Origin: Planctomycetota bacterium
Lineage (GTDB): Bacteria > Planctomycetota > Planctomycetia > Planctomycetales > Planctomycetaceae
Assembly: GCA_023417655.1 (NCBI GenBank)
Contig: JAEZFD010000056.1
Location: 1-22,065 of the forward strand
Direction of reading: 5' to 3'
DNA: 22,065 nt
A program made the translations under genes and the position numbers. This document shows, piece after piece, positions 14,513 to 22,065 of the stretch. The notes under the pieces are model-generated. The model worked only from the letters and a program-made list of their open reading frames with translations, did no database searches and was not told the origin of the DNA. Numbering within the stretch: the first letter of the stretch is position 1; every line of letters begins with the position of its first letter.

Positions 14513-15938
14513 GCGAACATTGCCTCACTGGGGCAGCCTGTTTGTCCTCGCCTGTGTGATGATGTCAGGATCCGTCACCTGGGGCCGGGATCTGCATGTC
14601 GATCCGGTTTCAGGGAAGGATTCCAACGATGGAATCGCGGCTCCCGTCAAAACGATCGCCCGGGGAATCGCTCTCGCACTCCCCGGGGATACGGTTCATC
14701 TGAAGCCGATCGTCTATCACGATCTGGCGTCGTTCACCAATCGACACGGATTGCCCGACCACCCCATCACATTGGATGGACATGGCGCGACCTTAAACGG
14801 AGCGGAAGCTCTGATAGCGGCGGACTGGGAAGAAGTCGCCCCCGGCCGGTTTCGCAATGAACGTTTGATGCCGAGTTTCAACGCGGCCATGCTCGGACGC
14901 TGGTATTTCCTGTTCGATGGCCGTCCCGTTCACATGGGACGAACCTCAAAAGGGAAACAGGCCCCGCTGAAGACTCCGGAGTCACTGCAGCCGGGCGAGT
15001 GGACGTTCGTTCCTTCGACTGAGTCAGCAGCCGACCCATCTCGCCGCCTGACCGGTGCCTTTTACATCCAGATCCAGCCGGGTCAGAAATTTGACGATGC
15101 AAAGATTTCCTTTCCCCTCCGTTCCAACGGAGTTCAACTGGGGGGTAAGAATTCGCATCTTGTCATTCGCAACATCACAGCAACCCACGTCTGGAACGAC
15201 GGCTTCAACATTCACGGCGACTGCAATGACGTTCACTTCGAGAACATTCGGGCGATCGAATGTGGCGATGACGGAATCAGCGGACACGAAACCGCGAAGT
15301 ACACCGTGCACCGTTTCTATGCAGAAGGAAATTCGACCGGCATCTGTGACGTCAACTTCAGCGAGACAACCTATGAGAATGTCGAGATCCGTGACTGCAT
15401 TGCCTTCGATCTCTATTTTCTGAATCACGGCAAATACAAAGTGACCAACGCGATCATTCACTCGACGTCAGAACGAGGCCTCGTTGTGACGCCGGGGGGA
15501 GCCATGCCGGCCTGTCAGGTGGAATTGGAGAATATTCTGTTTCTCCGAAAGGGCCCTCCCATCAATGCTTTTGTCGGGAATGACACGACACTGACAGTCA
15601 ACCGCTCGACCTTTGTGAACCTGGGGTTCTCGGTCGCCGCTGGAACGGTGAGCTTCGAGAAGAGTCTTCTCGCCGGGCAACCACCGCAGAATCTTATCCT
15701 CGGCAATGGAGCGAAGTGGACCGGACGTGACAATCTCTATGATCTCAATTCCTACCGCGTGCAGGCGCAGGGGATCACACGGGAGGGCTTCGTGTCGTAT
15801 CAGCAGGAGTCCGCCAATGAAATCGGATCACAATGGAAGACGGTCGAGATCGTCGACGGAACCCCAGCCAATGTTCCCGCCGGGATCGGATTTGATCGGA
15901 GCCGGTTCAAATCCGTAGAGATGACTCCCGCAAAGTGA
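14478..15938 (+). CDS. Secreted right-handed beta-helix (pectin-lyase-fold) protein
   Basis: A 486-residue protein from ATG 14478. Starts at 14418, 14463 and 14475 and a TTG at 14520 are in frame too; 14478 gives the cleanest signal peptide: basic MTKRTTKTTATKRT, hydrophobic SLFVLACVMMSGSVTWG, then the mature start RDLHVD. The mature start HVDPVSGKDSNDGIAAPVKTIARGIALALPGDTVHLKP is typical of parallel beta-helix polysaccharide-active or surface proteins. Repeated strands (HLVIRNITATHVWNDGFNIHG, HFENIRAIECGDDGISG, YENVEIRDCIAF) mark the helix coils. Enzymatic activity is not evident; a polysaccharide-binding or lyase role is possible. It overlaps the ATPase gene by 35 bases, so expression is probably coupled. 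Confidence 0.82.
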   Translation: MTKRTTKTTATKRTLPHWGSLFVLACVMMSGSVTWGRDLHVDPVSGKDSNDGIAAPVKTIARGIALALPGDTVHLKPIVYHDLASFTNRHGLPDHPITLDGHGATLNGAEALIAADWEEVAPGRFRNERLMPSFNAAMLGRWYFLFDGRPVHMGRTSKGKQAPLKTPESLQPGEWTFVPSTESAADPSRRLTGAFYIQIQPGQKFDDAKISFPLRSNGVQLGGKNSHLVIRNITATHVWNDGFNIHGDCNDVHFENIRAIECGDDGISGHETAKYTVHRFYAEGNSTGICDVNFSETTYENVEIRDCIAFDLYFLNHGKYKVTNAIIHSTSERGLVVTPGGAMPACQVELENILFLRKGPPINAFVGNDTTLTVNRSTFVNLGFSVAAGTVSFEKSLLAGQPPQNLILGNGAKWTGRDNLYDLNSYRVQAQGITREGFVSYQQESANEIGSQWKTVEIVDGTPANVPAGIGFDRSRFKSVEMTPAK

Positions 15939-15982
15939 AATCGCAGCACCGGTCACGTTTCGCCTGAACTGATATGCCCACT

Positions 15983-16582
15983 TTAGTCGCTCGACAGCCG
16001 GGCGACTTCCTGATGCCGGAAGCAGGTGACGAGATGGTCATTCACCATCCCGGTTGCCTGCATGTGGGCATAGCAAATGGTTGTCCCAATAAAGCTGAAG
16101 CCTCGTTTCTTCAGATCCTTGCTCATCGCATCGGATTCCGCCGTGCGAGCGGGAACTTCCTTGAGTTCCTTGAAGTGATTCTGAATCGACTTCCCTCCCA
16201 CAAAACGCCAGAGATAGCGGTGGAATGAACCGAACTCCTCCTGCACCTTCAGAAATTGCTGCGCATTCTTGATAGCGGCTGCAATCTTCAACCGGTTGCG
16301 AATGATCCCAGGGTTCTCCAGCAACTTTGCCTGCTTTCGCTCGGTATACCGCGCGACCTTCTCTGCATCGAAATTGTCGAAGGCCTCTCGATACGCCTCT
16401 CGCTTCTTCAGAACGGTAATCCAGCTGAGCCCCGCCTGAGCCCCTTCCAGAATCAGGAACTCGAACAGCAGTCGGTCGTCATAAACCGGCACGCCCCATT
16501 CTTCATCGTGATACTGGATGTAGAGATCGCCCTTGGCCCAACCGCAACGGCAACGTTCATCACTGGTTTCAGTGGTCGACAT
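15983..16582 (-). CDS. tag: DNA-3-methyladenine glycosylase I
   Basis: A 199-residue protein starting with ATG at 16582, preceded by AGGA with 7-base spacing. It excises 3-methyladenine from alkylated DNA, starting base excision repair in the cytoplasm. Family marks are complete: CGW (Cys13), YHDEEWG (His25), LILEGAQAGLSWITVLKKREAY (about 43-64, including the catalytic-pocket Glu46), and NDHLVTCFRH (His183, Cys187). Cys13, His25, His183 and Cys187 match the zinc ligands known for E. coli Tag (Cys4, His17, His175, Cys179). It follows the M81 gene by 75 bases on the same strand, possibly as a two-gene unit, though the functions are unrelated. It converges with the beta-helix gene across 44 bases. 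Confidence 0.96.
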   Translation of the reverse strand: MSTTETSDERCRCGWAKGDLYIQYHDEEWGVPVYDDRLLFEFLILEGAQAGLSWITVLKKREAYREAFDNFDAEKVARYTERKQAKLLENPGIIRNRLKIAAAIKNAQQFLKVQEEFGSFHRYLWRFVGGKSIQNHFKELKEVPARTAESDAMSKDLKKRGFSFIGTTICYAHMQATGMVNDHLVTCFRHQEVARLSSD

Positions 16583-16657
16583 TCGAAATTCCTGCCATCT
16601 GTGAGGGAAGTCAATCAGGGACCGCCGCCAGCGGAGCCTTCACCGACTGAACGGACA

Positions 16658-18148
16658 TCAACTGCGAGTGACCGCTGGCGTCCATGGTGTTTCCCGTTCA
16701 CAAGGATAGAGCGGACGACGACGGTGAACATAATTGAAGTTAGACATTTCGGCAGCAGTGAGGCCAGGACTGTTGACCCTGAGAAAGTGCTTCGACACAG
16801 GAGTATAGGCAGCAACAGGAGCATGGACTCCCTTCGCAACAATCACCCGAAACCTGGCAGGCTCGACGCCCAGATGGAGGATCTGCTGCAGACTGAACGG
16901 GGGAACTCGATTCGAGATGAGAACCAGCGTCAATTCACCCCTTTGTACCACTGCCGTCAAACCTTGGTCGTATTGCTGCTGCCCCCCGTGCCGCGGTTCC
17001 TTTTCGAAGAAGATCCCGTCGCTGATTGCCAGCACTTGAAACAGGCCCGAGATGGGGTTGCCGACCGTCCCCGGCAGTTTGCCGCCAATCTGAAGCTCGA
17101 CACTGCGACCGACTCCTGCCGCATGTGCCAGTCCGGCTGACTCAGGATCGATGATGACTCCGAGAGTCGGTCCGGCCTGCTCCTGAATCAGCACTTCAAA
17201 GAGGACCGTGCAATCCCCGGGAGATCCTCCCCCGACATTGTCCCCCATATCGAGTAAACAGGTTGTCTCGCTCCGGGACCGCACCTGTCGGGCGGCATCT
17301 TTCATTGAGACAAGCTGACTTCGCAAAGCGTCCCGGCGGTTCCACATCTCGTCCGCCAGACGCACTGCAAGCCCCTCAGGCGAGGCGACCTTCCCGTTAG
17401 TGACGACGATGACGGCCGATCCCATTTCCGGCACATCTGCGTACGGAAATCCCAGGACGATCGAACTGGAAAGGTGTCCGGGTTCGGACTCGAAGCCCTT
17501 CGAGATAGCCAGGAGCTCAGCGTACGCCCCGGTGGAAGAATGCTGTCGCTCAATCTCAATCTGCAGCGGCGGAAAACAGGCGGCCTGATTTAATTCAATT
17601 TCTCCACGAACGGCCTGAATCATCAGTCGGGCGGCCTCTTCGCCACGTTGACGCTGGTCGAGGTGCGGATTCGACTTGTACGCGAGGATGGCGTCAGTCA
17701 CAGCGATCATCCGCCGGGAAAGATTGGCATGCGGGTCAATCGTCGCAATGATCGGGACGTCCGGCCCAACGTGATTTCGGACCTGCTCCAGCCAGCAGCC
17801 ATCCGCATCGAGTTCACCCTCGGCCACCATCGCCCCATGCGGCGCGAGCAGGATGCCGTCCAGTTTTCCTGCCTGGTCAAGATGACTCTGAAGCATGCTT
17901 CGCAATGTGTCGAACGCCCCGGCTTCAAGCGTTCCTCCCGGGGCAGCGCCGGCCGCGATCAGCGGGACAACTTCGACACCCGGCTCGGACAGACCGCTCA
18001 GAAACCCTCCCAGTTCATGATGGGCAGGCTTCAGGCTCCAGAGTTCTTCCCCCTGCAGAAACAGATTGGACTGAAAATCTTTCAGCGTTGTCGGTGTCGG
18101 GTTGAACGTATTCGCTTCCAGTGCCAGGGAAGCAATGCCGATTCTCAC
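16658..18148 (-). CDS. M81 family metallopeptidase (MlrC/microcystinase C-like)
   Basis: A 496-residue protein, full length for the family. GTG at 18148 is supported by GGAG eight bases upstream. The N-terminus RIGIASLALEANTFNP and motifs LAPHGAM (102-107), TIDPHAN (136-142), YKSNPHLDQRQRGEEAARLM (about 157-176) belong to the N-terminal M81 metal-binding domain; conserved His and Asp in these are probable zinc ligands. LLDMGDNVGGGSPGD (298-312) opens the MlrC C-terminal domain. MlrC degrades linearised microcystin peptides, but most family members occur in bacteria with no link to the toxin and have unknown peptide-like or amidohydrolase substrates. It is cytoplasmic by sequence, with no signal peptide. 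Confidence 0.93.
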   Translation of the reverse strand: MRIGIASLALEANTFNPTPTTLKDFQSNLFLQGEELWSLKPAHHELGGFLSGLSEPGVEVVPLIAAGAAPGGTLEAGAFDTLRSMLQSHLDQAGKLDGILLAPHGAMVAEGELDADGCWLEQVRNHVGPDVPIIATIDPHANLSRRMIAVTDAILAYKSNPHLDQRQRGEEAARLMIQAVRGEIELNQAACFPPLQIEIERQHSSTGAYAELLAISKGFESEPGHLSSSIVLGFPYADVPEMGSAVIVVTNGKVASPEGLAVRLADEMWNRRDALRSQLVSMKDAARQVRSRSETTCLLDMGDNVGGGSPGDCTVLFEVLIQEQAGPTLGVIIDPESAGLAHAAGVGRSVELQIGGKLPGTVGNPISGLFQVLAISDGIFFEKEPRHGGQQQYDQGLTAVVQRGELTLVLISNRVPPFSLQQILHLGVEPARFRVIVAKGVHAPVAAYTPVSKHFLRVNSPGLTAAEMSNFNYVHRRRPLYPCERETPWTPAVTRS

Positions 18149-18156
18149 GCGGACGT

Positions 18157-18160
18157 CTCC
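18157..18160 (-). promoter_or_regulatory. Shine-Dalgarno GGAG supporting the M81 GTG start
   Basis: On the minus strand, CAGTGGAGACGTCCGC precedes GTG 18148, with GGAG eight bases from the start codon. Confidence 0.7.
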
Positions 18161-18563
18161 ACTGTGGACAGGGTCGATACCGGATGCCGACGTGTGGATA
18201 CATCGTGTTCAAACTTGCGGTATTTCCCCCATCACCGATAAAGAACCGGGGGAACGAACGCCTGCCGTCCGGCTCCTGAGTCAGGGAACGAGAGCAGAAC
18301 AGAAACAGATTCAGGGGTCAATCCGCGGTCCGATGGATTTGCCCGGCAGAAGATAGGAAGCCGAGAACCAGCACAGATTCGTTGAACAGGAAAACCGATA
18401 CGATCCGCCAGCGCACCGCACAAGGAGCGGTCCACGCTGATTCGAACTCATTGTCATCAAGCTTGGAATTGGATTCGACCACAAGCGTCGGGACGTCCGA
18501 ATCTCAAAACAATTGACCTTGAATCAAACCGCCCGAGTTGACGTTTACGGATTGGGATTGCCG

Positions 18564-18752
18564 ATGCAGTTGCTCCAGCAGCTTACTGACGATCAGACCA
18601 TCTGGATCGATTGTGTCGCCGGTTTGCTCGCAGGTTGGGTGCTGCTGTCGGTCAGTTACTATCGCAGCCGGGATAATCGTCCTGCCGGGATTCAACGACA
18701 GAGTTCGGAGAATCGGTCCGGCGACAACCAGGATTCGCGTCAGGCCGCCTGA
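18564..18752 (+). CDS. Possible 62-residue single-pass membrane protein
   Basis: From ATG 18564 the frame gives MQLLQQLTDDQTIWIDCVAGLLAG, one hydrophobic helix (about 14-32), a basic YYRSRDNR, and a polar Ser/Asn/Gln-rich tail. A charged short N-terminus, one helix and a basic flank fit a small bitopic protein. No strong ribosome binding site is seen, no family is recognised, and a competing frame covers the same DNA, so it may be chance. Confidence 0.25.
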   Translation: MQLLQQLTDDQTIWIDCVAGLLAGWVLLSVSYYRSRDNRPAGIQRQSSENRSGDNQDSRQAA

Positions 18753-18965
18753 TTTGGGCCGGGGGCGTGTTGTACGCTCTATTGTCGACAGGGTAATCTG
18801 GAACGGATTGACTGGGATGCGAATTACCTGGGGCGAGAACTTTCAAATTCCCCCCCGACTCCATGACCCCAACTTCCAAGACGGGTGCTCATGACCGATT
18901 GTTCATGTCTCGGCCAGACGGCAACGCAATCCATTTTTCCTTCAAGCGACAGCGAGAAATCTAGC

Positions 18966-19424
18966 ATGCGTCGAGTTCGTTCCGCGGCGTGGGCCGCTCT
19001 GCTGGTCGGATTTGGGTATGTCTGCGGAATGGCGCAGGTTTCCGAGCGGACAGTGACCGCGCAGGAAGATCAGAAAGATCCTGCTGCGAGCAGAATTAAC
19101 GCGGCCTACAAAAGTCTGGTCGAGGCCCGGGATACTCTCGAAGCCAACGGCCGCTACAAGACGATTACCGACGGCGTCAATTCCTTCCTGATCATGACTG
19201 GCGGCGGAAACGCACAGGAAGATCTTGAATCAGGACGCGGAGTGGATCCGGAGACTTTTGCCGGACTTTACGCAGGTCATGCCAGCCCTGAAATCCAGCC
19301 TCTGCTCGGGGTCAATGAGCAGGGACAGATCACTTACAACAACGAAGTGGTCAGAATGTATTCAAAATCCCGGTTACAACGGGCACTGGCTGACCGTTTA
19401 AAGTACGTCGACGTTGCGAACTGA
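18966..19424 (+). CDS. Small exported protein of unknown function
   Basis: A 152-residue protein. I chose ATG 18966 because it gives a standard signal peptide (MRRVRSAAWAALLVGFGYVCGMAQ, positions 1-24); the frame is open to an earlier ATG at 18885, which would bury the signal. The mature part has a helical segment (SRINAAYKSLVEARDTLEANGRY, about 42-64), then a Gly-rich loop (MTGGGN), and a C-terminal part ending in helix SKSRLQRALADRL. No known domain. A 244-bp gap separates it from the vWA gene on the same strand; whether they share a transcript is not known. Confidence 0.65.
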   Translation: MRRVRSAAWAALLVGFGYVCGMAQVSERTVTAQEDQKDPAASRINAAYKSLVEARDTLEANGRYKTITDGVNSFLIMTGGGNAQEDLESGRGVDPETFAGLYAGHASPEIQPLLGVNEQGQITYNNEVVRMYSKSRLQRALADRLKYVDVAN

Positions 19425-19551
19425 ACGTCGGTCCGAATGCCGGATTCCGTCACGAATTCACCGCCCGTAACGATGATGCGGAATCGGGAAATTTGTCGAT
19501 GCGGGGACGGCAAACTTTCAGAGAATTTGATTCTAAATCGCTGCTCAAATT

Positions 19552-19563
19552 CGATAACATAGA
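19552..19563 (+). promoter_or_regulatory. CGATAACATAGA, 12-mer shared with 11069-11080
   Basis: This lies 105 bases upstream of the vWA start codon, in an AT-richer stretch (ATTTGATTCTAAATC upstream). It is a candidate promoter element only; no gene is recognised in the 19425-19668 gap. Confidence 0.15.
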
Positions 19564-19668
19564 TGTTGCGCCTGCACAGGGAGAACCAGTGCGGCGTACA
19601 TTTGCCTTTGACCCTGTGATCAGTCTGCGGCTCATTCGAGGGACAACTGGTCATTTCGGAGATTCGAC

Positions 19669-22065
19669 ATGTTGAACCGTTCAAAGTTCGCTCGCACATG
19701 GATTCCGGCTGCCTTGGGTGGAATGATGTTCGCGAACTCTGTCTGGGGCGGAGAGCCAGTCCTGCGGACTCACCTCACCCCTGACGGACAGAAGATTGGT
19801 TCCATCTCGCTCCCCTTCGATGGCCAGCTGCCATCCCTGGATACCGTCTCCCATGTCGTGCTTCTCGACACCTCTGCGAGCCAGACCGGCGAATATCGCA
19901 AACTGGCTGAGCAAATTCTGACAGGGTTCCTGAAGGGGCTCCCTGCGAATGATCGGGTGAGCATCCTGGCCTATGACGTTCAGGTGAGTCCTCTCACCGA
20001 TTCGCTCACCACGCCAGCTCAGGCCGCTGAACAGCTGAAGGTCAATCTGGCCAGCCGCTTCCCAGCTGGGGCAGCCAACCTCGCCAACGCGTTGCATACC
20101 GCTGCCGATCAGTTGCAGGGTTCCAAGCACGGTTCCATCCTGATCCTCGGCGACGGCATGAGCATGGCTCATCTGTTCCAGCCGCAGGAACTGCAATCCC
20201 TGACCACCGGACTTCGTGACCGGAAAATCCCCGTTCACAGCTTCGCGATTGGCTCGAACACCGATCTTCGCCTCCTTGGTATTCTTGGGGAAGAGACCGG
20301 CGGTTTCGTGGGTCGCGACAGTCTGAGCAATGATCCTGCATTCGCTGCCAACATCGCTGAAAAGCTCGTGAAGGCCACGCATCAGCCGGTCTATTACCCA
20401 ACCGCCGTCGTCGTTGAGCCCGCCACTTTGGAGTTGGTACCACAGCGACCATTGCCAATGCGGGCAGATCGTGAAACCGTTTACCTGCTTTCCGGGGACG
20501 TTGGCCCAGAAACAAAGATCACGGTCTCCAGCCCATCGACTCCGCTGGCCAGCCAGACATATTCGAACTTGAACCGGACCCGTTCGGAAGGAAACACCTT
20601 CCTGACTCAGTACTGGAAGGATGCGAAAGCATCAAACGGAATCGCTATCGGTCTGGCCGGTGAATGGATGGTCGAGGAAGCCCAGCAGAAATTCGAGGAC
20701 TATGTCTCCTTGGTCTCTGCGGAAGGAGAACAGGCCTTCCAATCAGGGGCACTCGAGAAAGCTGAAAAGGCAGGAGAGATTCTTGCCAGCATCGACCCGG
20801 AACATAGTCGCGGCCCCATGCTGCTGAACGCGGCTCGCGAACGCCGCCTCGGACTTCTGGCTCAGGCTGACGCCGCTACACCTCCTCCACCGGCCCCCCG
20901 ATCGCCACTGATTGAGCGTGAGCTTCCACCGGTCGATGGCAATATTGCTAACTATGAAGCCTTGCGGGATGCCAAGGGCCAGAGACTGCAGCGGGAAGTG
21001 GAAACACAGATTCAGCAGGCGAACCAGCTGCTGGACAACGCCCTCGGTGCACAGGCTGAAGAGCTGCTGAATCGCACTCGAACCACAGTGAAATCGGCCA
21101 CCGATATCGCTCCCGATCTGCGAGACAACCTGCTTCGCCTGTTGAACGGTACTCTCCAGAATGTGCGAGCCCGTCGTGCTCAATATGAAGGAATCGCTCA
21201 GGAACGTCAGCGTCTGCTTGCAGAAGCTGAAGTGACAGCACGTTTGATTGAGTTCGCTGAAGAACGCGACTTGCAGCTCGTCCAGATGGTTGATCGCATT
21301 CGTGCTCTGATGATTCAGGCATCTCAGGGAGAGTCGGAAGCTTATGCTGCTTCGGAAGCACAGGCCCGCCAAGTTCTGGATGCGTATCCCGGCACCGCGA
21401 TCGCGATGGCCGAAGTCTTCATGACGGAAGCCGCGACACAGGTGAACAACGCTCGCGAGTTGCGGGACCTACGTTCCGATCGTCTGCTCGAGACGCTGCA
21501 GCAGGTCGAACTGTCTCACGTGCCATTCCCAGACAATCCACCAATCCGCTACCCATCTGCTGAAACCTGGTGGGCTCTGACCGAAATGCGTCAGAAGTGG
21601 AAGTCTGTCGACCTGCAGTTCAGCAGCAAGAACGAAGAAAAGATCTATCAGGCATTGAACGAGATCACAACCGTCGAGTTCCCGGCGAACCCGTTGAGCG
21701 ACGTGATCCAGTTCATCGCCCAGCAGCACGGCATTCCGATCATCATCAACAAGAAGGCTCTCGAAGCTGAAGGATTGACTGGCGAAGAAGAAGTTTCGCT
21801 CGTTCTCTCAGGCGTGAAACTGAAGAGTGCCCTGAAACTGATGCTGACCAACGTCGCCGGAGCTGACCTGACTTACGTCATCAAAGACGAAGTGATGCAG
21901 ATCACCACGGTCGCCGATGCTGACGAACGCCGTGAATTCCGCATCTATCCAATCGGTGAACTCATGGACCTGCAGCCAATGGGCGGCGGAGCCATGGGTG
22001 GCATGGGCGGAATGGGTGGAGGTATGGGCGGCGGCATGGGTGGTGGAATGGGCGGAGGTATGGGT
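19669..22065 (+). CDS. Large exported vWA protein with secretin-like short domain and Gly/Met-rich region, 3' end cut by window edge
   Basis: The first 799 codons are present, starting at ATG 19669 with GGAG seven bases ahead. A signal peptide (about 1-27, WIPAALGGMMFANSVWGG) is followed by a von Willebrand A domain (about 55-220) with MIDAS motif DTSAS (67-71) and strand SILILGDG (about 156-163). A beta-rich region (about 245-300), a helical region with coiled-coil character (about 330-650: RLQREVETQIQQANQLL, RQRLLAEAEVTARL), and then a short domain at about 668-750 (NPLSDVIQFIAQQHGIPIII, VSLVLSGVKLKSALKLML, YVIKDEVMQITT) follow. That short domain matches the pattern of STN/secretin N0-like modules. 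From residue 772 the chain becomes Gly/Met repeats. It is probably periplasmic or outer-membrane associated; function is unknown. Confidence 0.85.
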   Translation, partial: MLNRSKFARTWIPAALGGMMFANSVWGGEPVLRTHLTPDGQKIGSISLPFDGQLPSLDTVSHVVLLDTSASQTGEYRKLAEQILTGFLKGLPANDRVSILAYDVQVSPLTDSLTTPAQAAEQLKVNLASRFPAGAANLANALHTAADQLQGSKHGSILILGDGMSMAHLFQPQELQSLTTGLRDRKIPVHSFAIGSNTDLRLLGILGEETGGFVGRDSLSNDPAFAANIAEKLVKATHQPVYYPTAVVVEPATLELVPQRPLPMRADRETVYLLSGDVGPETKITVSSPSTPLASQTYSNLNRTRSEGNTFLTQYWKDAKASNGIAIGLAGEWMVEEAQQKFEDYVSLVSAEGEQAFQSGALEKAEKAGEILASIDPEHSRGPMLLNAARERRLGLLAQADAATPPPPAPRSPLIERELPPVDGNIANYEALRDAKGQRLQREVETQIQQANQLLDNALGAQAEELLNRTRTTVKSATDIAPDLRDNLLRLLNGTLQNVRARRAQYEGIAQERQRLLAEAEVTARLIEFAEERDLQLVQMVDRIRALMIQASQGESEAYAASEAQARQVLDAYPGTAIAMAEVFMTEAATQVNNARELRDLRSDRLLETLQQVELSHVPFPDNPPIRYPSAETWWALTEMRQKWKSVDLQFSSKNEEKIYQALNEITTVEFPANPLSDVIQFIAQQHGIPIIINKKALEAEGLTGEEEVSLVLSGVKLKSALKLMLTNVAGADLTYVIKDEVMQITTVADADERREFRIYPIGELMDLQPMGGGAMGGMGGMGGGMGGGMGGGMGGGMG
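21982..22065 (+). repeat. Gly/Met-rich low-complexity repeat (GGM/GGGM units), continues past edge
   Basis: The last 28 codons read almost only Gly and Met in GGM and GGGM units. DNA units such as GGCGGCATGGGT and GGAGGTATGGGC vary at third positions. The full length of the repeat is outside the window. Confidence 0.9.

Larger units (their letters stand above)
18149..18965. other. 817-bp divergent region, mostly without recognised genes
   Basis: This lies between the M81 gene (minus) and the small exported protein gene (plus). Apart from a possible short membrane-protein ORF at 18564-18752, frames here have no recognisable domain or signal. No tRNA or clear hairpin was found. It should contain at least two promoters, which I could not place. 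Confidence 0.5.

Noticed and set aside
15904..15914. GGTTCAAATCC resembling a tRNA T-loop
   Set aside because: It lies inside the beta-helix coding sequence, only three pairs of T-stem form, and no matching acceptor, D- or anticodon arm is found upstream.
16256..17140. Long plus-strand open frame of 294 codons
   Set aside because: It lies antisense to the tag and M81 genes, both of which have complete family motifs; its translation has no recognisable domain.
20743..21372. Minus-strand open frame of 209 codons
   Set aside because: It is antisense to the coiled-coil region of the vWA protein and has no signal or domain.

Overview
The window looks like chromosomal DNA from a member of the Planctomycetota. 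The basis is a combination of markers typical of that phylum: a DUF1559 prepilin-like protein with the H-X9-DG C-terminal motif, a run of diverged GspF paralogues and pseudopilins, a soluble Ser/Thr kinase, a large von Willebrand A protein with a secretin-like short domain and Gly/Met-rich region, a beta-helix protein and an M81 (MlrC-like) protein. Genus is not resolved. I saw no rRNA or convincing tRNA, no CRISPR array, and no transposase or phage gene.

Layout. 1-2302 (minus strand): the N-terminal part of an RND periplasmic adaptor of CzcB/CusB type, cut by the window edge, preceded by a histidine-rich exported protein with five tandem QNGHG units. This is probably one end of a heavy-metal efflux locus. 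2601-10864 (plus strand): a compact operon-like block for a type II secretion / type IV pilus-like machine. It holds three GspF-family membrane proteins, two pseudopilins with a Glu at +5, a GspK/PilX-like protein without that Glu, a DUF1559 prepilin-like protein, a possible small coupled ORF, and a 627-residue membrane protein. Most junctions are ATGA or TAATG overlaps, which suggests translational coupling. No GspE ATPase, GspD secretin or prepilin peptidase lies in the window.

11231-15938: a soluble Ser/Thr kinase (plus), a bifunctional-nuclease (DUF151) protein (minus), then a MoxR-type AAA ATPase overlapping a secreted beta-helix protein (plus). The acidic tail of the ATPase is encoded by the same DNA as the basic signal-peptide n-region of the next gene. 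15983-18148 (minus strand): an M81 family protein followed by 3-methyladenine DNA glycosylase I. 18966-22065 (plus strand): a small exported protein of unknown function, then a large vWA protein that runs off the right edge inside a Gly/Met repeat.

The points most worth following are the triple-GspF secretion block, the vWA/secretin-like/Gly-Met fusion, the His-rich repeat protein beside the efflux adaptor, the overprinted MoxR/beta-helix junction, and the repeat-rich intergenic region ahead of the kinase.
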